A stretch of 64,000 bases of DNA from Bowdeniella nasicola (GTDB taxonomy: Bacteria; Actinomycetota; Actinomycetes; Actinomycetales; Actinomycetaceae), in the NCBI GenBank assembly GCA_030537895.1, contig JAUNVA010000001.1, positions 210,864 to 274,863 of the forward strand, given 5' to 3'. The translations under genes and the position numbers were made by a program. The notes under the pieces are model-generated. The model ran no database searches. It had not been told where the DNA came from and worked only from the letters and a program-made list of their open reading frames with translations. Positions within the stretch are counted from its first letter, which is position 1. Each line of letters opens with the position of its first letter. This document shows, in pieces, positions 1 through 7,184 of the stretch.

Positions 1-230
1 CGCATCACCGTGATGATCCCATAGATCCCGATGAGCGCCCAGGCCGCTTCCGTGATGAAGAGGCCCGCGTTGAAGGGGGCGAGCGCCGTGTAGGTGAAGC
101 ACGCGGCGCCGAGGAAATTGGCGATCTGATAGGGGTAGGACTGAGAATCGAGCAGTCCGGTGTTGAGGGCGCCGAAGGCGCCGAGGAACAGGACCGATCC
201 GATGATCGAGACAAGAGCGGCAGCAGGCAT
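1..230 (-). CDS. CBU_0592-like small membrane protein (partial, C-terminus outside window)
   Basis: The minus strand reads from an ATG at 230 (MPAAALVSIIGSVLFLG...) to the window edge without a stop, so the C-terminus is missing. It has three hydrophobic segments and a central 'SYPYQIANFLGAACFTY' stretch that closely parallels the neighbouring protein at 241-510; the two look like tandem paralogues of the CBU_0592-like small membrane family. An AAGGAG ribosome site overlaps the stop codon of the upstream gene, so the two are translated as one unit. It is the last visible gene of the molybdopterin/cytochrome b operon. The function of the family is not known to me; a small membrane partner of the redox protein is inference only. 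Confidence 0.7.
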   Translation of the reverse strand, partial: MPAAALVSIIGSVLFLGAFGALNTGLLDSQSYPYQIANFLGAACFTYTALAPFNAGLFITEAAWALIGIYGIITVM

Positions 231-240
231 GAGGGACTCC

Positions 241-510
241 TTAGGACTGAACCGTCGCGGCCTGGGCACGCCGACGCTTGGTGAAGATACGGAACACCCC
301 GTACAGGCCGATCAGTGTCCAGATCGCCTCAGTGATGAGCACTCCGATGTTCAAGGGGTTGATGGTGGTGTACGTGAGCGCAGCAGCTCCGATCACGTTC
401 ATCCACTGGTAGGTGTAATGCTCGGCGGTGAGCTTGCCGAGGTTCAACAGCGCGTAGGCGAGCAAGAGCGTCACCGGCGCGATGAGTGAGATCTCCTGGC
501 TAAACGGCAT
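241..510 (-). CDS. CBU_0592-like small membrane protein
   Basis: An 89-residue integral membrane protein with three predicted helices: roughly residues 9-25 (ISLIAPVTLLLAYALLN), 38-52 and 57-75 (GVLITEAIWTLIGLYGV), followed by a basic tail (TKRRRAQ). The spacing of these helices and the 'YALLNLGK...YQWMNVIGA' pattern match what I recall of CBU_0592 family membrane proteins. A clean AAGGAG site lies a few bases before the ATG at 510. It sits between the unrecognised protein (529-1236) and a paralogue (1-230), all minus strand with short gaps, so co-transcription with the molybdopterin/cytochrome b gene is likely. Biochemical role unknown. Confidence 0.72.
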   Translation of the reverse strand: MPFSQEISLIAPVTLLLAYALLNLGKLTAEHYTYQWMNVIGAAALTYTTINPLNIGVLITEAIWTLIGLYGVFRIFTKRRRAQAATVQS

Positions 511-528
511 GATTCTCCTTTGATGGGC

Positions 529-1236
529 TCAGCGATGCTGAGGGTGCCGGCGTTTTTCGGGGGTCGCCACGTCGGCAAGGGTGGGAAGGTTCAGGCGGGT
601 GAGGATTTCCTGCGCGGCACGGCAGCGTTCTTCGAACGCAGTTAAACGTGCCAGCTCCTCGGGGCTGAGCCGTCCCGCCTCCTCGAAATGCTTCAACCGC
701 ATATAGCGACCCGCGAGGAGAGTTCCGAAGTCGACGGCAAAGTCGAATTGGCCCTCGTCTCGTGCACTACGTCCGGCTGCGGCGAAGATCTCGATATCGC
801 TCAGCGTGTCTTCGAGCAGGGTGAGGTCAACATCCACGCCGGGAACGGCATCTCCCGGGCGTGCATAGCTGTCGACGCCGGTGGCGACGATTGGCCCGCT
901 CTGCGGCCGCCAGCGTTGCATGCGCAGGGCGTCACGCCCGCGCACGGGAGGGTTGACGCTCAGACGCGGGGCGTCGGCTTCGCCAAGCAGTTGGCCACGA
1001 CTCATGCGAATGAATGTCCGCTCCTGCTCATGGCCCTCCTTGGTGCAGACAAGCCCCACCGCGAACGCCTCCAGGTCCTCGGTCTGGAAATTCCAGCCCA
1101 GGTAGACGGCCTCGTCCATGGGAGTGAAGTCATCGGGGGTCGTGCCCGGGAGGTGGAAATCGACTTCGCGAAGGTAATCGGAGACGCGCTCACGCATCTC
1201 GCAGGTCAGCGGGAAATTCTCGTATAGGGGGTACAT
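529..1236 (-). CDS. Unrecognised soluble protein in the molybdopterin/cytochrome b operon
   Basis: This 235-residue protein begins MYPLYENFPLTCEMRERVSD after an AGGAG site that overlaps the stop of the upstream gene. It has no signal peptide or membrane segment. The first ~120 residues look alpha/beta with an acidic 'LPGTTPDDFTPMDEAVYLGW' region; residues ~130-215 look helical and charged (LLEDTLSDIEIFAAAG, EELARLTAFEERCRAAQEIL), and the extreme C-terminus is basic (PEKRRHPQHR). I do not recognise the family. Position directly after the cytochrome b561/molybdopterin fusion suggests a maturation factor or chaperone for that enzyme, in the way TorD-type proteins accompany molybdoenzymes, but no TorD motif is visible, so this is only a contextual guess. 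Confidence 0.75.
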   Translation of the reverse strand: MYPLYENFPLTCEMRERVSDYLREVDFHLPGTTPDDFTPMDEAVYLGWNFQTEDLEAFAVGLVCTKEGHEQERTFIRMSRGQLLGEADAPRLSVNPPVRGRDALRMQRWRPQSGPIVATGVDSYARPGDAVPGVDVDLTLLEDTLSDIEIFAAAGRSARDEGQFDFAVDFGTLLAGRYMRLKHFEEAGRLSPEELARLTAFEERCRAAQEILTRLNLPTLADVATPEKRRHPQHR

Positions 1237-1245
1237 CGCTTGCTC

Positions 1246-2724
1246 CTAGATCATCTGCATGCGGTCGTAGCTATCGAAGTCCTCGAACCAGCCACCTCGG
1301 CCCTTGCCGATGATGTCGTAGCGGCCGACAACCTCAATACGCTCCACCCACTTCGCTGAGCGGAAGCCAGTGGAAATCTCCTGGCGGATCCGCAGCGGAG
1401 CACCGTTGCGCACGGGAATGCTCTCACCGTTCAAACTCGTCGCAACGAGCGTCTGCGGTTGGTTGGCTTCCATGAGCGGGCAGGATTCGTAGTACCAACC
1501 CTCCGGGTAGATCGCGTCGTCGCGCCCCATATTTTGGAAACACAGGAAGACGACATCGGTTGCACCTGGAAGGGGCCGCGCGAGCTCCAGTAGCGCAGGT
1601 AGCGGTAGACCACCCCAGGTACCGATTGAGGAGAATCCCTGCACGCAGTTGTGCATCGTGGTCTGCTCATAGCCCGCGGCAAGTTCGCGCAGGTCGGCCA
1701 CCGAGAGTCGCATTGGGCGCTCCACGAGCCCCCCAACCTCGAGGACGAAGTCCTCGTAGTCGTGCACGACCATCGCCTTGTATTCGTCCGTTTGCGGTGG
1801 ACATCCACTCGCGCGGAAATGCTCGGTGACGTTGTCAGGATCGAGCTGTTGGCGTGAGGGAAGCTTCATGAGCTGGCGCGTGAGCGGCCGCACGATGATG
1901 TTGTTGAGCTTTTCGACCGAACGCGGGCGCTCCAGGGACGTCCGGGTAGCCCAGATGTGCAAGAAGACAACGAGGACCAAGCCGATGGTGAAGATGATTC
2001 CCCCCGCGAGGGGCTGGTCGCTGTGGCCAAAGACCATCTTTGAGACTTCTGAGCCGTAACCGTGGATGAGCACCATCGTGACGTGTCCGACGATAAAACC
2101 GAGGTAGGCGATAAGCCCCCACCAGTGCAGCGATCGGATCATCTGTCGGCCGCCGAGCGCCTTGGTGATCTTTGGCCAGTGCGTGTTCACAGCGGGGGAT
2201 TGGAACATCCCCGTGAAAATCATGAACGGTGGCAAGACGAAAATCGCAAACGCATAGGCGAGCTGCTGCGCGGCATTAAATGGGTATCCGGGCATATGAT
2301 CGGGAACCTGGAAGGCCAGGTAGCTCACCATGTTGTGGGCGGCCTCAGGGAATGCTGCAAGGCTTGGCGGGATGTAACGCCCCCACTGACCCGTCGCAAA
2401 GAGCAGGATGTAGTAGATCACAAAGCAACTGACGTACCCCATCACGACGATGAAATGCCAGTAGCGACCTTGCCCAAGAAGGCCCCTGCCGGGTAGTGAG
2501 ATGATGGGGGAGTAGTCCTCGTACTCGGCGCCCACCGCGTAGTACTTGTGCTTCGGCATGGACTTGATCGTGAACTCTGCCCACTGTTTCCCTGCCGGCG
2601 TGTGCACGTTTGTGTGCAGGCGAGGAAAGGTGCCGAGGATCTCGATGCCGGAGCGAATAAAGAACGTCACAAAAATGATGTTCAGGAAGTGTTCGGCGCG
2701 TAGCCACCAGGGGAAGTCATACAT
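1246..2724 (-). CDS. Membrane cytochrome b561-type / sulfite-oxidase-type molybdopterin oxidoreductase fusion
   Basis: A 492-residue two-part protein. Residues ~1-270 are membrane-embedded, with several helices and histidines suited to haem b ligation (GRYWHFIVVMGY, IRSLHWWGLIAYLGFIVGH, VLIHGYG), resembling cytochrome b561/b6-type domains. After a linker (~270-310) comes a sulfite-oxidase-type molybdopterin domain: 'FVLEVGGLVERPMRLSVADL', then 'TTMHNCVQGFSSIGTWGG' with Cys360 at the position of the Mo-ligating cysteine, and a C-terminal 'VRNGAPLRIRQEI' segment. No Tat or Sec signal precedes the molybdopterin half; topology must place it through the membrane part. Likely role: transfer of electrons between a molybdenum cofactor substrate site and quinone or haem. 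Substrate unknown. An operon with flanking membrane proteins is evident from 10-13 base gaps. Confidence 0.8.
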   Translation of the reverse strand: MYDFPWWLRAEHFLNIIFVTFFIRSGIEILGTFPRLHTNVHTPAGKQWAEFTIKSMPKHKYYAVGAEYEDYSPIISLPGRGLLGQGRYWHFIVVMGYVSCFVIYYILLFATGQWGRYIPPSLAAFPEAAHNMVSYLAFQVPDHMPGYPFNAAQQLAYAFAIFVLPPFMIFTGMFQSPAVNTHWPKITKALGGRQMIRSLHWWGLIAYLGFIVGHVTMVLIHGYGSEVSKMVFGHSDQPLAGGIIFTIGLVLVVFLHIWATRTSLERPRSVEKLNNIIVRPLTRQLMKLPSRQQLDPDNVTEHFRASGCPPQTDEYKAMVVHDYEDFVLEVGGLVERPMRLSVADLRELAAGYEQTTMHNCVQGFSSIGTWGGLPLPALLELARPLPGATDVVFLCFQNMGRDDAIYPEGWYYESCPLMEANQPQTLVATSLNGESIPVRNGAPLRIRQEISTGFRSAKWVERIEVVGRYDIIGKGRGGWFEDFDSYDRMQMI

Positions 2725-2736
2725 GTTGGTTCTCCG

Positions 2737-3267
2737 TTAGTCCGTGAAACCCTGACGGTCTGGCCAGACCACGAGGATTCCGAAATTGACGGCCCAGTTC
2801 GCCACGAGATAGGCCAAGGGCAAGAACAGCAGAAGGTTCCACGTGGCTGCGAGACCGATCGTGGCCCCATTGGGCACGAGGGGAGGGGTACCAAGCGTGC
2901 CGCCGAGGTAGCACAGGAGTGCGACCGCGCTGATGGCGCTGCCGAAATCCCAGATTCGCCAGCGCGTGAACAACGCTAGGAGTACATAGCTAAGGGACAA
3001 CACCACGACGACGCCGAGCGCAAGGGCTGCGTACGGGAAAGGGGGCCGGGTGAAAGCGATGACGCCAGCTGCGATTCCGATTCCGCTGACGAGTGCCACG
3101 AGGATGGCCTTTGTTAGGCGCGGCAAGTCGAAACGGAAGTAGCGCAGGAGGTGGGCGCGTTTCCGGCCCGGCCGGATGTGGTGGCGAACCGCCTCCGTGG
3201 CATTGGGCGTCCCGACGGCGTTTGGTCCACTGGTGTTCCCTTGTGGGGGAGCATCGATGATGTTCAT
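2737..3267 (-). CDS. Four-helix membrane protein, first gene of the redox operon
   Basis: The start is placed at the ATG at 3267 (MNIIDAPPQGN...) because AAGGAG lies just before it; an in-frame start nine codons upstream has no such site. The 176-residue protein has a hydrophilic N-terminus of ~50 residues and four transmembrane segments (around AILVALVSGIGIAAGVIAF, LALGVVVVLSLSYVLLALF, AISAVALLCYLGGTLG and LAATWNLLLFLPLAYLVANW). No family recognised. It is followed after 12 bases by the cytochrome b561/molybdopterin fusion, so it probably belongs to the same complex or helps assemble it. Confidence 0.75.
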   Translation of the reverse strand: MNIIDAPPQGNTSGPNAVGTPNATEAVRHHIRPGRKRAHLLRYFRFDLPRLTKAILVALVSGIGIAAGVIAFTRPPFPYAALALGVVVVLSLSYVLLALFTRWRIWDFGSAISAVALLCYLGGTLGTPPLVPNGATIGLAATWNLLLFLPLAYLVANWAVNFGILVVWPDRQGFTD

Positions 3268-3441
3268 TGGCCTCTCCTTGGTGTCTATTCGCAACGCTGC
3301 GGTACGAGGCTGCGGGTGCTGCCAAGACTGTGAACACTATCAGTTCAAAGTGCTTGAACCTAATCCATTCTTCATGATTATTTCGGTCCTCCACGCCTTG
3401 AGATGAGAACCCAAGGCAGGGTGCGAGAATCTGGTACATTC

Positions 3442-3475
3442 GTCCTAAAAATGTCCAGATTTTGGGACTCGTCAA
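3442..3475 (-). promoter_or_regulatory. Promoter with overlapping palindromic operator for the redox operon
   Basis: On the minus strand TTGACG (3475-3470) and CATTTT (3453-3448) form a -35/-10 pair with a 16-base spacer. An imperfect palindrome at 3442-3468, with arms GTCCTAAAAAT and ATTTTGGGAC, covers the spacer and the -10. This layout is typical of a repressor operator. It would give a leader of about 170 bases before the ATG at 3267. The regulator is not identifiable. Confidence 0.45.
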
Positions 3476-3534
3476 CACACTTGAATGAGCCCTTCCTGAA
3501 GTCCCGCCTTTCGCGGGTTGAGCCGCCGTGCGGG

Positions 3535-3540
3535 TAGGCT
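3535..3540 (+). promoter_or_regulatory. -10 element TAGGCT for leaderless nif3-like gene
   Basis: TAGGCT is followed by exactly six bases and then the GTG start at 3547, with no Shine-Dalgarno sequence between them. This is the arrangement expected for a leaderless transcript. Confidence 0.5.
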
Positions 3541-3546
3541 GAGAGC

Positions 3547-4386
3547 GTGTCACACGCATCGTTGGGCGACGTGATCGCCGAGATGGAAGCTGCCTTTCCC
3601 CCGAGCTATGCCGAGGGGTGGGACTCGGTGGGTCTGATCTGCGGGGACCCCACGAGGATGGTCGGCACAGTCCACTTCGCACTCGATCCGGTGGCGGCCA
3701 CCGTCGATGAGGCCCTCACCGCCGGTGCTGACCTGCTCATCACCCATCACCCGCTCTACCTTCGGGGAACCGATACGGTCTCTGCCGCGACGCCCAAGGG
3801 CGCACTCATCCACCGGCTGATCGAAGGTGGATGTGCGCTCTTCAACGCTCACACGAACGGCGACGCCGCGAACGAAGGGACGGCTGTGGTACTGGCCGAT
3901 CTTTTCGAACTGACCGAGGTTTCCGTCGTCGAGCCATCACATATTGGTGAGGATGTTGGTCTCGGGCGCATGGGGCGCCTGCCCCATTCCATGCGTGCCG
4001 CAGAGCTCGGCCGCCTCATCGCGCAGCGGCTGCCCGCCACCGCCCGCGGGGTCGCACTTGGGGGTGACCCGCAACGCATGGTTGAGTGGCTCGCCGTGTG
4101 TCCCGGGGCAGGCGACAGCTCGCTCGAGCGGGTCCGCGCGCTCGGCGCTGATGCCATGCTCACCTCGGACCTCCGCCATCATCCGGCCCAGGAAGCTCTC
4201 GCCTATGAGGACAGCCCGGTCCTGTTCGATGCCGCTCACTTCGCCACGGAATCGCCGTGGCTCGCTCGTGCCGCAACCGTACTTGAGCGCGCTGCCGCAC
4301 AACGCGGTTGGGCACTCGAGATCACGGTCTCTAGCCTGACTACCGACCCGTGGACCACCCTCTATCTCCCGGAAGGATCGTCTTGA
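3547..4386 (+). CDS. Nif3-like dinuclear metal centre protein (YbgI family)
   Basis: A 279-residue protein starting at GTG 3547. The N-terminal half carries the family pattern 'AEGWDSVGLICGDP' and 'GADLLITHHPLYLRG', whose paired histidines bind metal; 'NAHTNGDAA' follows, and the C-terminal half has 'LTSDLRHHPAQEAL' and 'DAAHFATE', supplying further metal ligands. Length matches the family. Members form hexamers with a dinuclear metal site; the reaction is not settled (the 'GTP cyclohydrolase I type 2' label is doubtful). It is the first gene of a tightly coupled three-gene set with a coiled-coil protein and RNase HI, the same order as Rv2230c-Rv2228c in M. tuberculosis. Confidence 0.88.
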   Translation: MSHASLGDVIAEMEAAFPPSYAEGWDSVGLICGDPTRMVGTVHFALDPVAATVDEALTAGADLLITHHPLYLRGTDTVSAATPKGALIHRLIEGGCALFNAHTNGDAANEGTAVVLADLFELTEVSVVEPSHIGEDVGLGRMGRLPHSMRAAELGRLIAQRLPATARGVALGGDPQRMVEWLAVCPGAGDSSLERVRALGADAMLTSDLRHHPAQEALAYEDSPVLFDAAHFATESPWLARAATVLERAAAQRGWALEITVSSLTTDPWTTLYLPEGSS

Positions 4387-5114
4387 TGAGAGCCCCCGCC
4401 GACGAACAAGCCACACTGCTTCCCCTACAGGAACAGGATCGGTTGCTCGCCCGTCTGATCACCGAACAGGCGCGGCTGCCGATCCGGGCTCGGCTGGCCG
4501 ACCTGACGGAAGCCCACGCAGAGGCGGAGCGTGCTGCGGTGCTCGCCCGCACCGCGGTCTCGGACGCCCGTCGAGAGCTGAGCTTCGCGGAAGGTGAAGT
4601 CCAACGGGTCCGTGATCGACGCGAACGCCAGCAGCGCACCCTCGATTCGGGGGCGCTGGATCCAAAATCGCTTGTGAACCTGCAGAGCGAACTGGAACAT
4701 TTGGCCGGGCGCCAGAGCGAACTCGAGGACCTGGAACTCGAGGCCATGGAAGGACTCGAAGAGGCTGAAGACGCTGCGCAGCAGGCCGGACAGCGCGTCG
4801 AAACGCTGGCTGAAGAAGTCGCCGAGGCGAGTCGTCAGACGGATAACGACAGTGCAGCTCTCGATGCGAAAATCGCGAAGGCCCGCACCGACCGCGAGAC
4901 CATTGCGGAGAAAATCAGCGCCGACCTGCTCTCCCTGTATGAGGAGGTGCGTGCCCGTACCGGCGGTCTCGCCGTCGTGGTACTCGAGGGGACGTGCACG
5001 ACGCCGGTGACCCTCGACTTTTCGCTACACGAGCTCGATGCCATCCGCTCGACTCCCGCCGACGAAGTCTACGTTTCGGAGGAGCACGACTACATCGTGG
5101 TGCGTCGGTCGTGA
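4386..5114 (+). CDS. Coiled-coil protein of the C4-type zinc-ribbon family with lost zinc-binding cysteines
   Basis: The ATG at 4386 overlaps the nif3 stop (TGATG) and is preceded by GGAAGG, so it is preferred over an in-frame ATG inside nif3. The 242 residues are almost all long helix rich in Glu, Ala and Arg (residues ~15-185), predicted antiparallel coiled coil, followed by a short C-terminal domain 'LDFSLHELDAIRSTPADEVYVSEEHDYIVVRRS' when read with gaps. In homologues such as Rv2229c this end is a four-cysteine zinc ribbon; here only one cysteine remains (GTCTTP) although the surrounding 'ELDAIRSTPADEV' signature is kept. Function unknown; synteny with nif3 and RNase H is conserved. The 3' end overlaps the RNase H start. 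Confidence 0.82.
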   Translation: MRAPADEQATLLPLQEQDRLLARLITEQARLPIRARLADLTEAHAEAERAAVLARTAVSDARRELSFAEGEVQRVRDRRERQQRTLDSGALDPKSLVNLQSELEHLAGRQSELEDLELEAMEGLEEAEDAAQQAGQRVETLAEEVAEASRQTDNDSAALDAKIAKARTDRETIAEKISADLLSLYEEVRARTGGLAVVVLEGTCTTPVTLDFSLHELDAIRSTPADEVYVSEEHDYIVVRRS

Positions 5115-5962
5115 CCTGGGTAATCCACACGGACGGTGGCTCGCGCGGTAATCCGGGCCCCGGGGCGCTCGGGTACGCGATCATGCGGGATGGCGCGGAG
5201 ATTGTCGCGGTTGGCGAGTTCCTCGGCACGTGCACCAACAACACTGCGGAATACACCGCGGTATTGCGGGCCCTGCAGCACTTCGCGCGGCTTGCAGCGC
5301 CCGGTGCCGCAGTGGAGGTACGGGCCGATTCGAAACTCGTCGTCGAGCAGATGTCGGGGCGCTGGAAGATCAAACATCCGGATATGCGCTCACTCGCGTT
5401 CAAGGTGCGGCGGGCCTACCCACCCGAGCTGGTGCGCTACACGTGGGTGCCGCGCGCCGACAACGCGCGAGCCGATGAGATGGCGAACCGCGCCATGGAT
5501 GCGCGCGGTCCGGTCGAGGTACTCGCGCCCACCCTGGAAGGGTCTCAGGCGGCGCCGGCGGCCGGACCGGCCCGCATCGTCGTCGTGGACGCACAGGTCA
5601 GCGACGGCACGCTTGCCGTACTCGATCGCCTGAACGTGGGTGTCGATCCGCGCTTTTCCGGCGTCTGTCTCGTTCATGGTCCGGATGCGCCCGCCCAGCG
5701 AGCCGCCGTGCGCATTGCCCGCCATGTGCGCGCCGCCGGCGCGGTTGATCTGGAGGTAACGGAACGCTCGGTTGGGCGCGGCGAACTGAGTAACCTCGAC
5801 GGGCTGTCCGGGGTCTGTATCCTCGTCACCTCACACTGTGCAGATGTCCTGGCCCCACTGCTCGCACGCCGCGCGTGCCTGGCCCTCACCCCCGGCTCCG
5901 TGAGTGCACTCGACATTTCCGACGGTGCCATCACCATCCGCACTCTGGGGGCTCTCGCGTAG
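5111..5962 (+). CDS. RNase HI fused to a degenerate histidine-phosphatase-like domain
   Basis: The GTG at 5111 overlaps the upstream stop (GTGA), giving 283 residues. Residues 1-~140 are a complete RNase HI that cleaves RNA in RNA-DNA hybrids: the acidic residues sit in 'HTDGGSRGNPGPGALGY', 'NNTAEYTAVLRAL', 'VRADSKLVVEQM' and 'PRADNARADEMANRAMD'. Residues ~155-283 align by eye with the alpha-ribazole/acid phosphatase half of Rv2228c-type bifunctional proteins: 'PARIVVVDAQ' stands where 'LVRHG' should be, and 'ILVTSHCADVLAPLLARRA' where the second catalytic-histidine strand lies. The RHG motif and the N-terminal half of the phosphatase core are missing, so this half is probably inactive. The RNase activity should be intact. 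Confidence 0.85.
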   Translation: MTWVIHTDGGSRGNPGPGALGYAIMRDGAEIVAVGEFLGTCTNNTAEYTAVLRALQHFARLAAPGAAVEVRADSKLVVEQMSGRWKIKHPDMRSLAFKVRRAYPPELVRYTWVPRADNARADEMANRAMDARGPVEVLAPTLEGSQAAPAAGPARIVVVDAQVSDGTLAVLDRLNVGVDPRFSGVCLVHGPDAPAQRAAVRIARHVRAAGAVDLEVTERSVGRGELSNLDGLSGVCILVTSHCADVLAPLLARRACLALTPGSVSALDISDGAITIRTLGALA

Positions 5963-5970
5963 GGCGGAGC

Positions 5971-6705
5971 CTAGGCATCGACGACGAGGGTGAGGCGCGC
6001 GCCGTCCTTCGTGTCGGTCAGTTCCGCATCCACGCCCGGCAGGTCATCCGCGACCCGGAGGACATCGCCGACGTCGTCCACAGGGCCGCCGTCCAAGAGC
6101 ATCCGGGTGAGCAGGCCACGGTAGTGCTTCGCACGATGGGAGACGACCCGGCGGCGATCCCCGTCCCGGCGTTCGACCGTCACCGCGATCCGCTCGATGC
6201 TCTCGGGCGGGGTCCACATGCGCTGATAGGGGCCGGAACGGCAGTCGATGAGGATCCGCTCGTGGGCTGCCGCGCGATTGAGGGTGTCTGCGAGGCGGGG
6301 TTTCCACCAGGTGGCGACCGGGCCTAGCTCGGGGAGGCGAGCGTCGGCGGGAAGGCGGTAGGGGGCGATCACGTCGTCGGGCCGGACCACCCCGTACAGG
6401 CCAGAGAAAATCCAGACGCCGGCGTCCTTCTCCCGTAGACGTGCAGCCTCGTAGAGCACCCCGGTGTAGATTTCGCGGGCCGGCGCTCCCTCGGTCAGAT
6501 CCGTATTCCAGGCGAGGTCGGCGCGGGCACGTGGTCCCACCTTGAGAAGGGTCGCGGCCTCGTCGTCAGCCCCGAGTTCCGTGAGCGCGTGGGCGATCAC
6601 GGAGCGGGCGGGCGCGAGATTCGCAAAGGCGAGGTCGGCCGCGACGACCGTCATGGGTGTCGCCGGCTCGGATTTCCCCTCGGACGGTGGCAGCGCGATG
6701 ATCAT
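5971..6705 (-). CDS. yaaA: YaaA-family (UPF0246/DUF328) peroxide stress protein
   Basis: The start is placed at the ATG at 6705, giving MIIALPPSEGKSEPATP, the standard N-terminus of the family; the in-frame ATG nine codons earlier adds residues with no family match. The 244-residue length fits YaaA. Other family signatures are 'IYTGVLYEAARL', 'IFSGLYGVVRPDDVIAPYRLPADARLP' (split), 'LIDCRSGPY' and 'HRAKHYRGLLTRMLL'. YaaA in E. coli limits iron-driven damage during peroxide stress and binds DNA; whether the actinobacterial member does the same is inference. No Shine-Dalgarno; TAGACT lies eight bases before the ATG, so a nearly leaderless mRNA is possible. Confidence 0.85.
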   Translation of the reverse strand: MIIALPPSEGKSEPATPMTVVAADLAFANLAPARSVIAHALTELGADDEAATLLKVGPRARADLAWNTDLTEGAPAREIYTGVLYEAARLREKDAGVWIFSGLYGVVRPDDVIAPYRLPADARLPELGPVATWWKPRLADTLNRAAAHERILIDCRSGPYQRMWTPPESIERIAVTVERRDGDRRRVVSHRAKHYRGLLTRMLLDGGPVDDVGDVLRVADDLPGVDAELTDTKDGARLTLVVDA

Positions 6706-6745
6706 GACAGGGGAGTCTAGCGCGGGTCCCAAACGCGAGGGGCCT

Positions 6746-6751
6746 TACAAT
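6746..6751 (+). promoter_or_regulatory. -10 element of the rnpB promoter
   Basis: TACAAT lies about seven bases before the expected 5' end of RNase P RNA. No good -35 box is visible at the usual distance. Confidence 0.5.
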
Positions 6752-6757
6752 GGGGGT

Positions 6758-7130
6758 GGGACGAGCTGGCCGGGCGGCCGCGGCAGATGTCGAGGAACGT
6801 CCGGGCACCGTAGGACAGGACGGTGGGTAACACCCACCCGGGGTGACCCGCGGGCACGTGCAACAGAAAGTAGACCGCCACCCGCGTGAGCGGGAGGTAA
6901 GGGTGAAAGGGTGGTGTAAGAGACCACCAGCGTCCCCGGTGACGGGGGTGGCTAGGTAAACCCCGTCCGGTGCAAGACCACGCAGCAGGCGCATGAGGGC
7001 TGTCCGTCCAAGCCTGCGGGTAGGTTGCTCGAGCCGCGCGGTAACGCGCGGCCAAGATAGATGGTCGCCCCTGGCAAGGCCCGCCGGCCGCGCCAGGACA
7101 GAACCCGGCGTACAGGCCAGCTCGTCCCCT
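6758..7130 (+). ncRNA. rnpB: RNase P RNA (bacterial type A)
   Basis: The 14-base 5' segment 6758-6771 is perfectly complementary to 7115-7128, forming helix P1 that closes the molecule. Inside lie hallmark conserved stretches: 'GAGGAACGTCCGGGC' and 'CAGGACGGTGGGTAAC' near the 5' end, 'GGGTGAAAGGGTG', 'TAAACCCCGTCCGG' in the specificity domain, and 'AAGATAGATGGTCGCC' then 'GACAGAACCCGGCGTACAGGCC' (split) at the 3' side. Length about 370 bases is normal for actinobacteria. It processes tRNA 5' ends. A GC-rich hairpin follows at 7126-7149 but without a T tract. Confidence 0.96.
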
Positions 7131-7184
7131 CCGCCGGCTCCGCGGTGGGGCGGGCCAGCGGGCTGCGCGATTAAGGGGACCGGA

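Noticed and set aside
6706..7184. Protein-coding frames overlapping the RNase P RNA
   Set aside because: The RNA's P1 pairing and conserved core explain the sequence; the frames on both strands have no product match.
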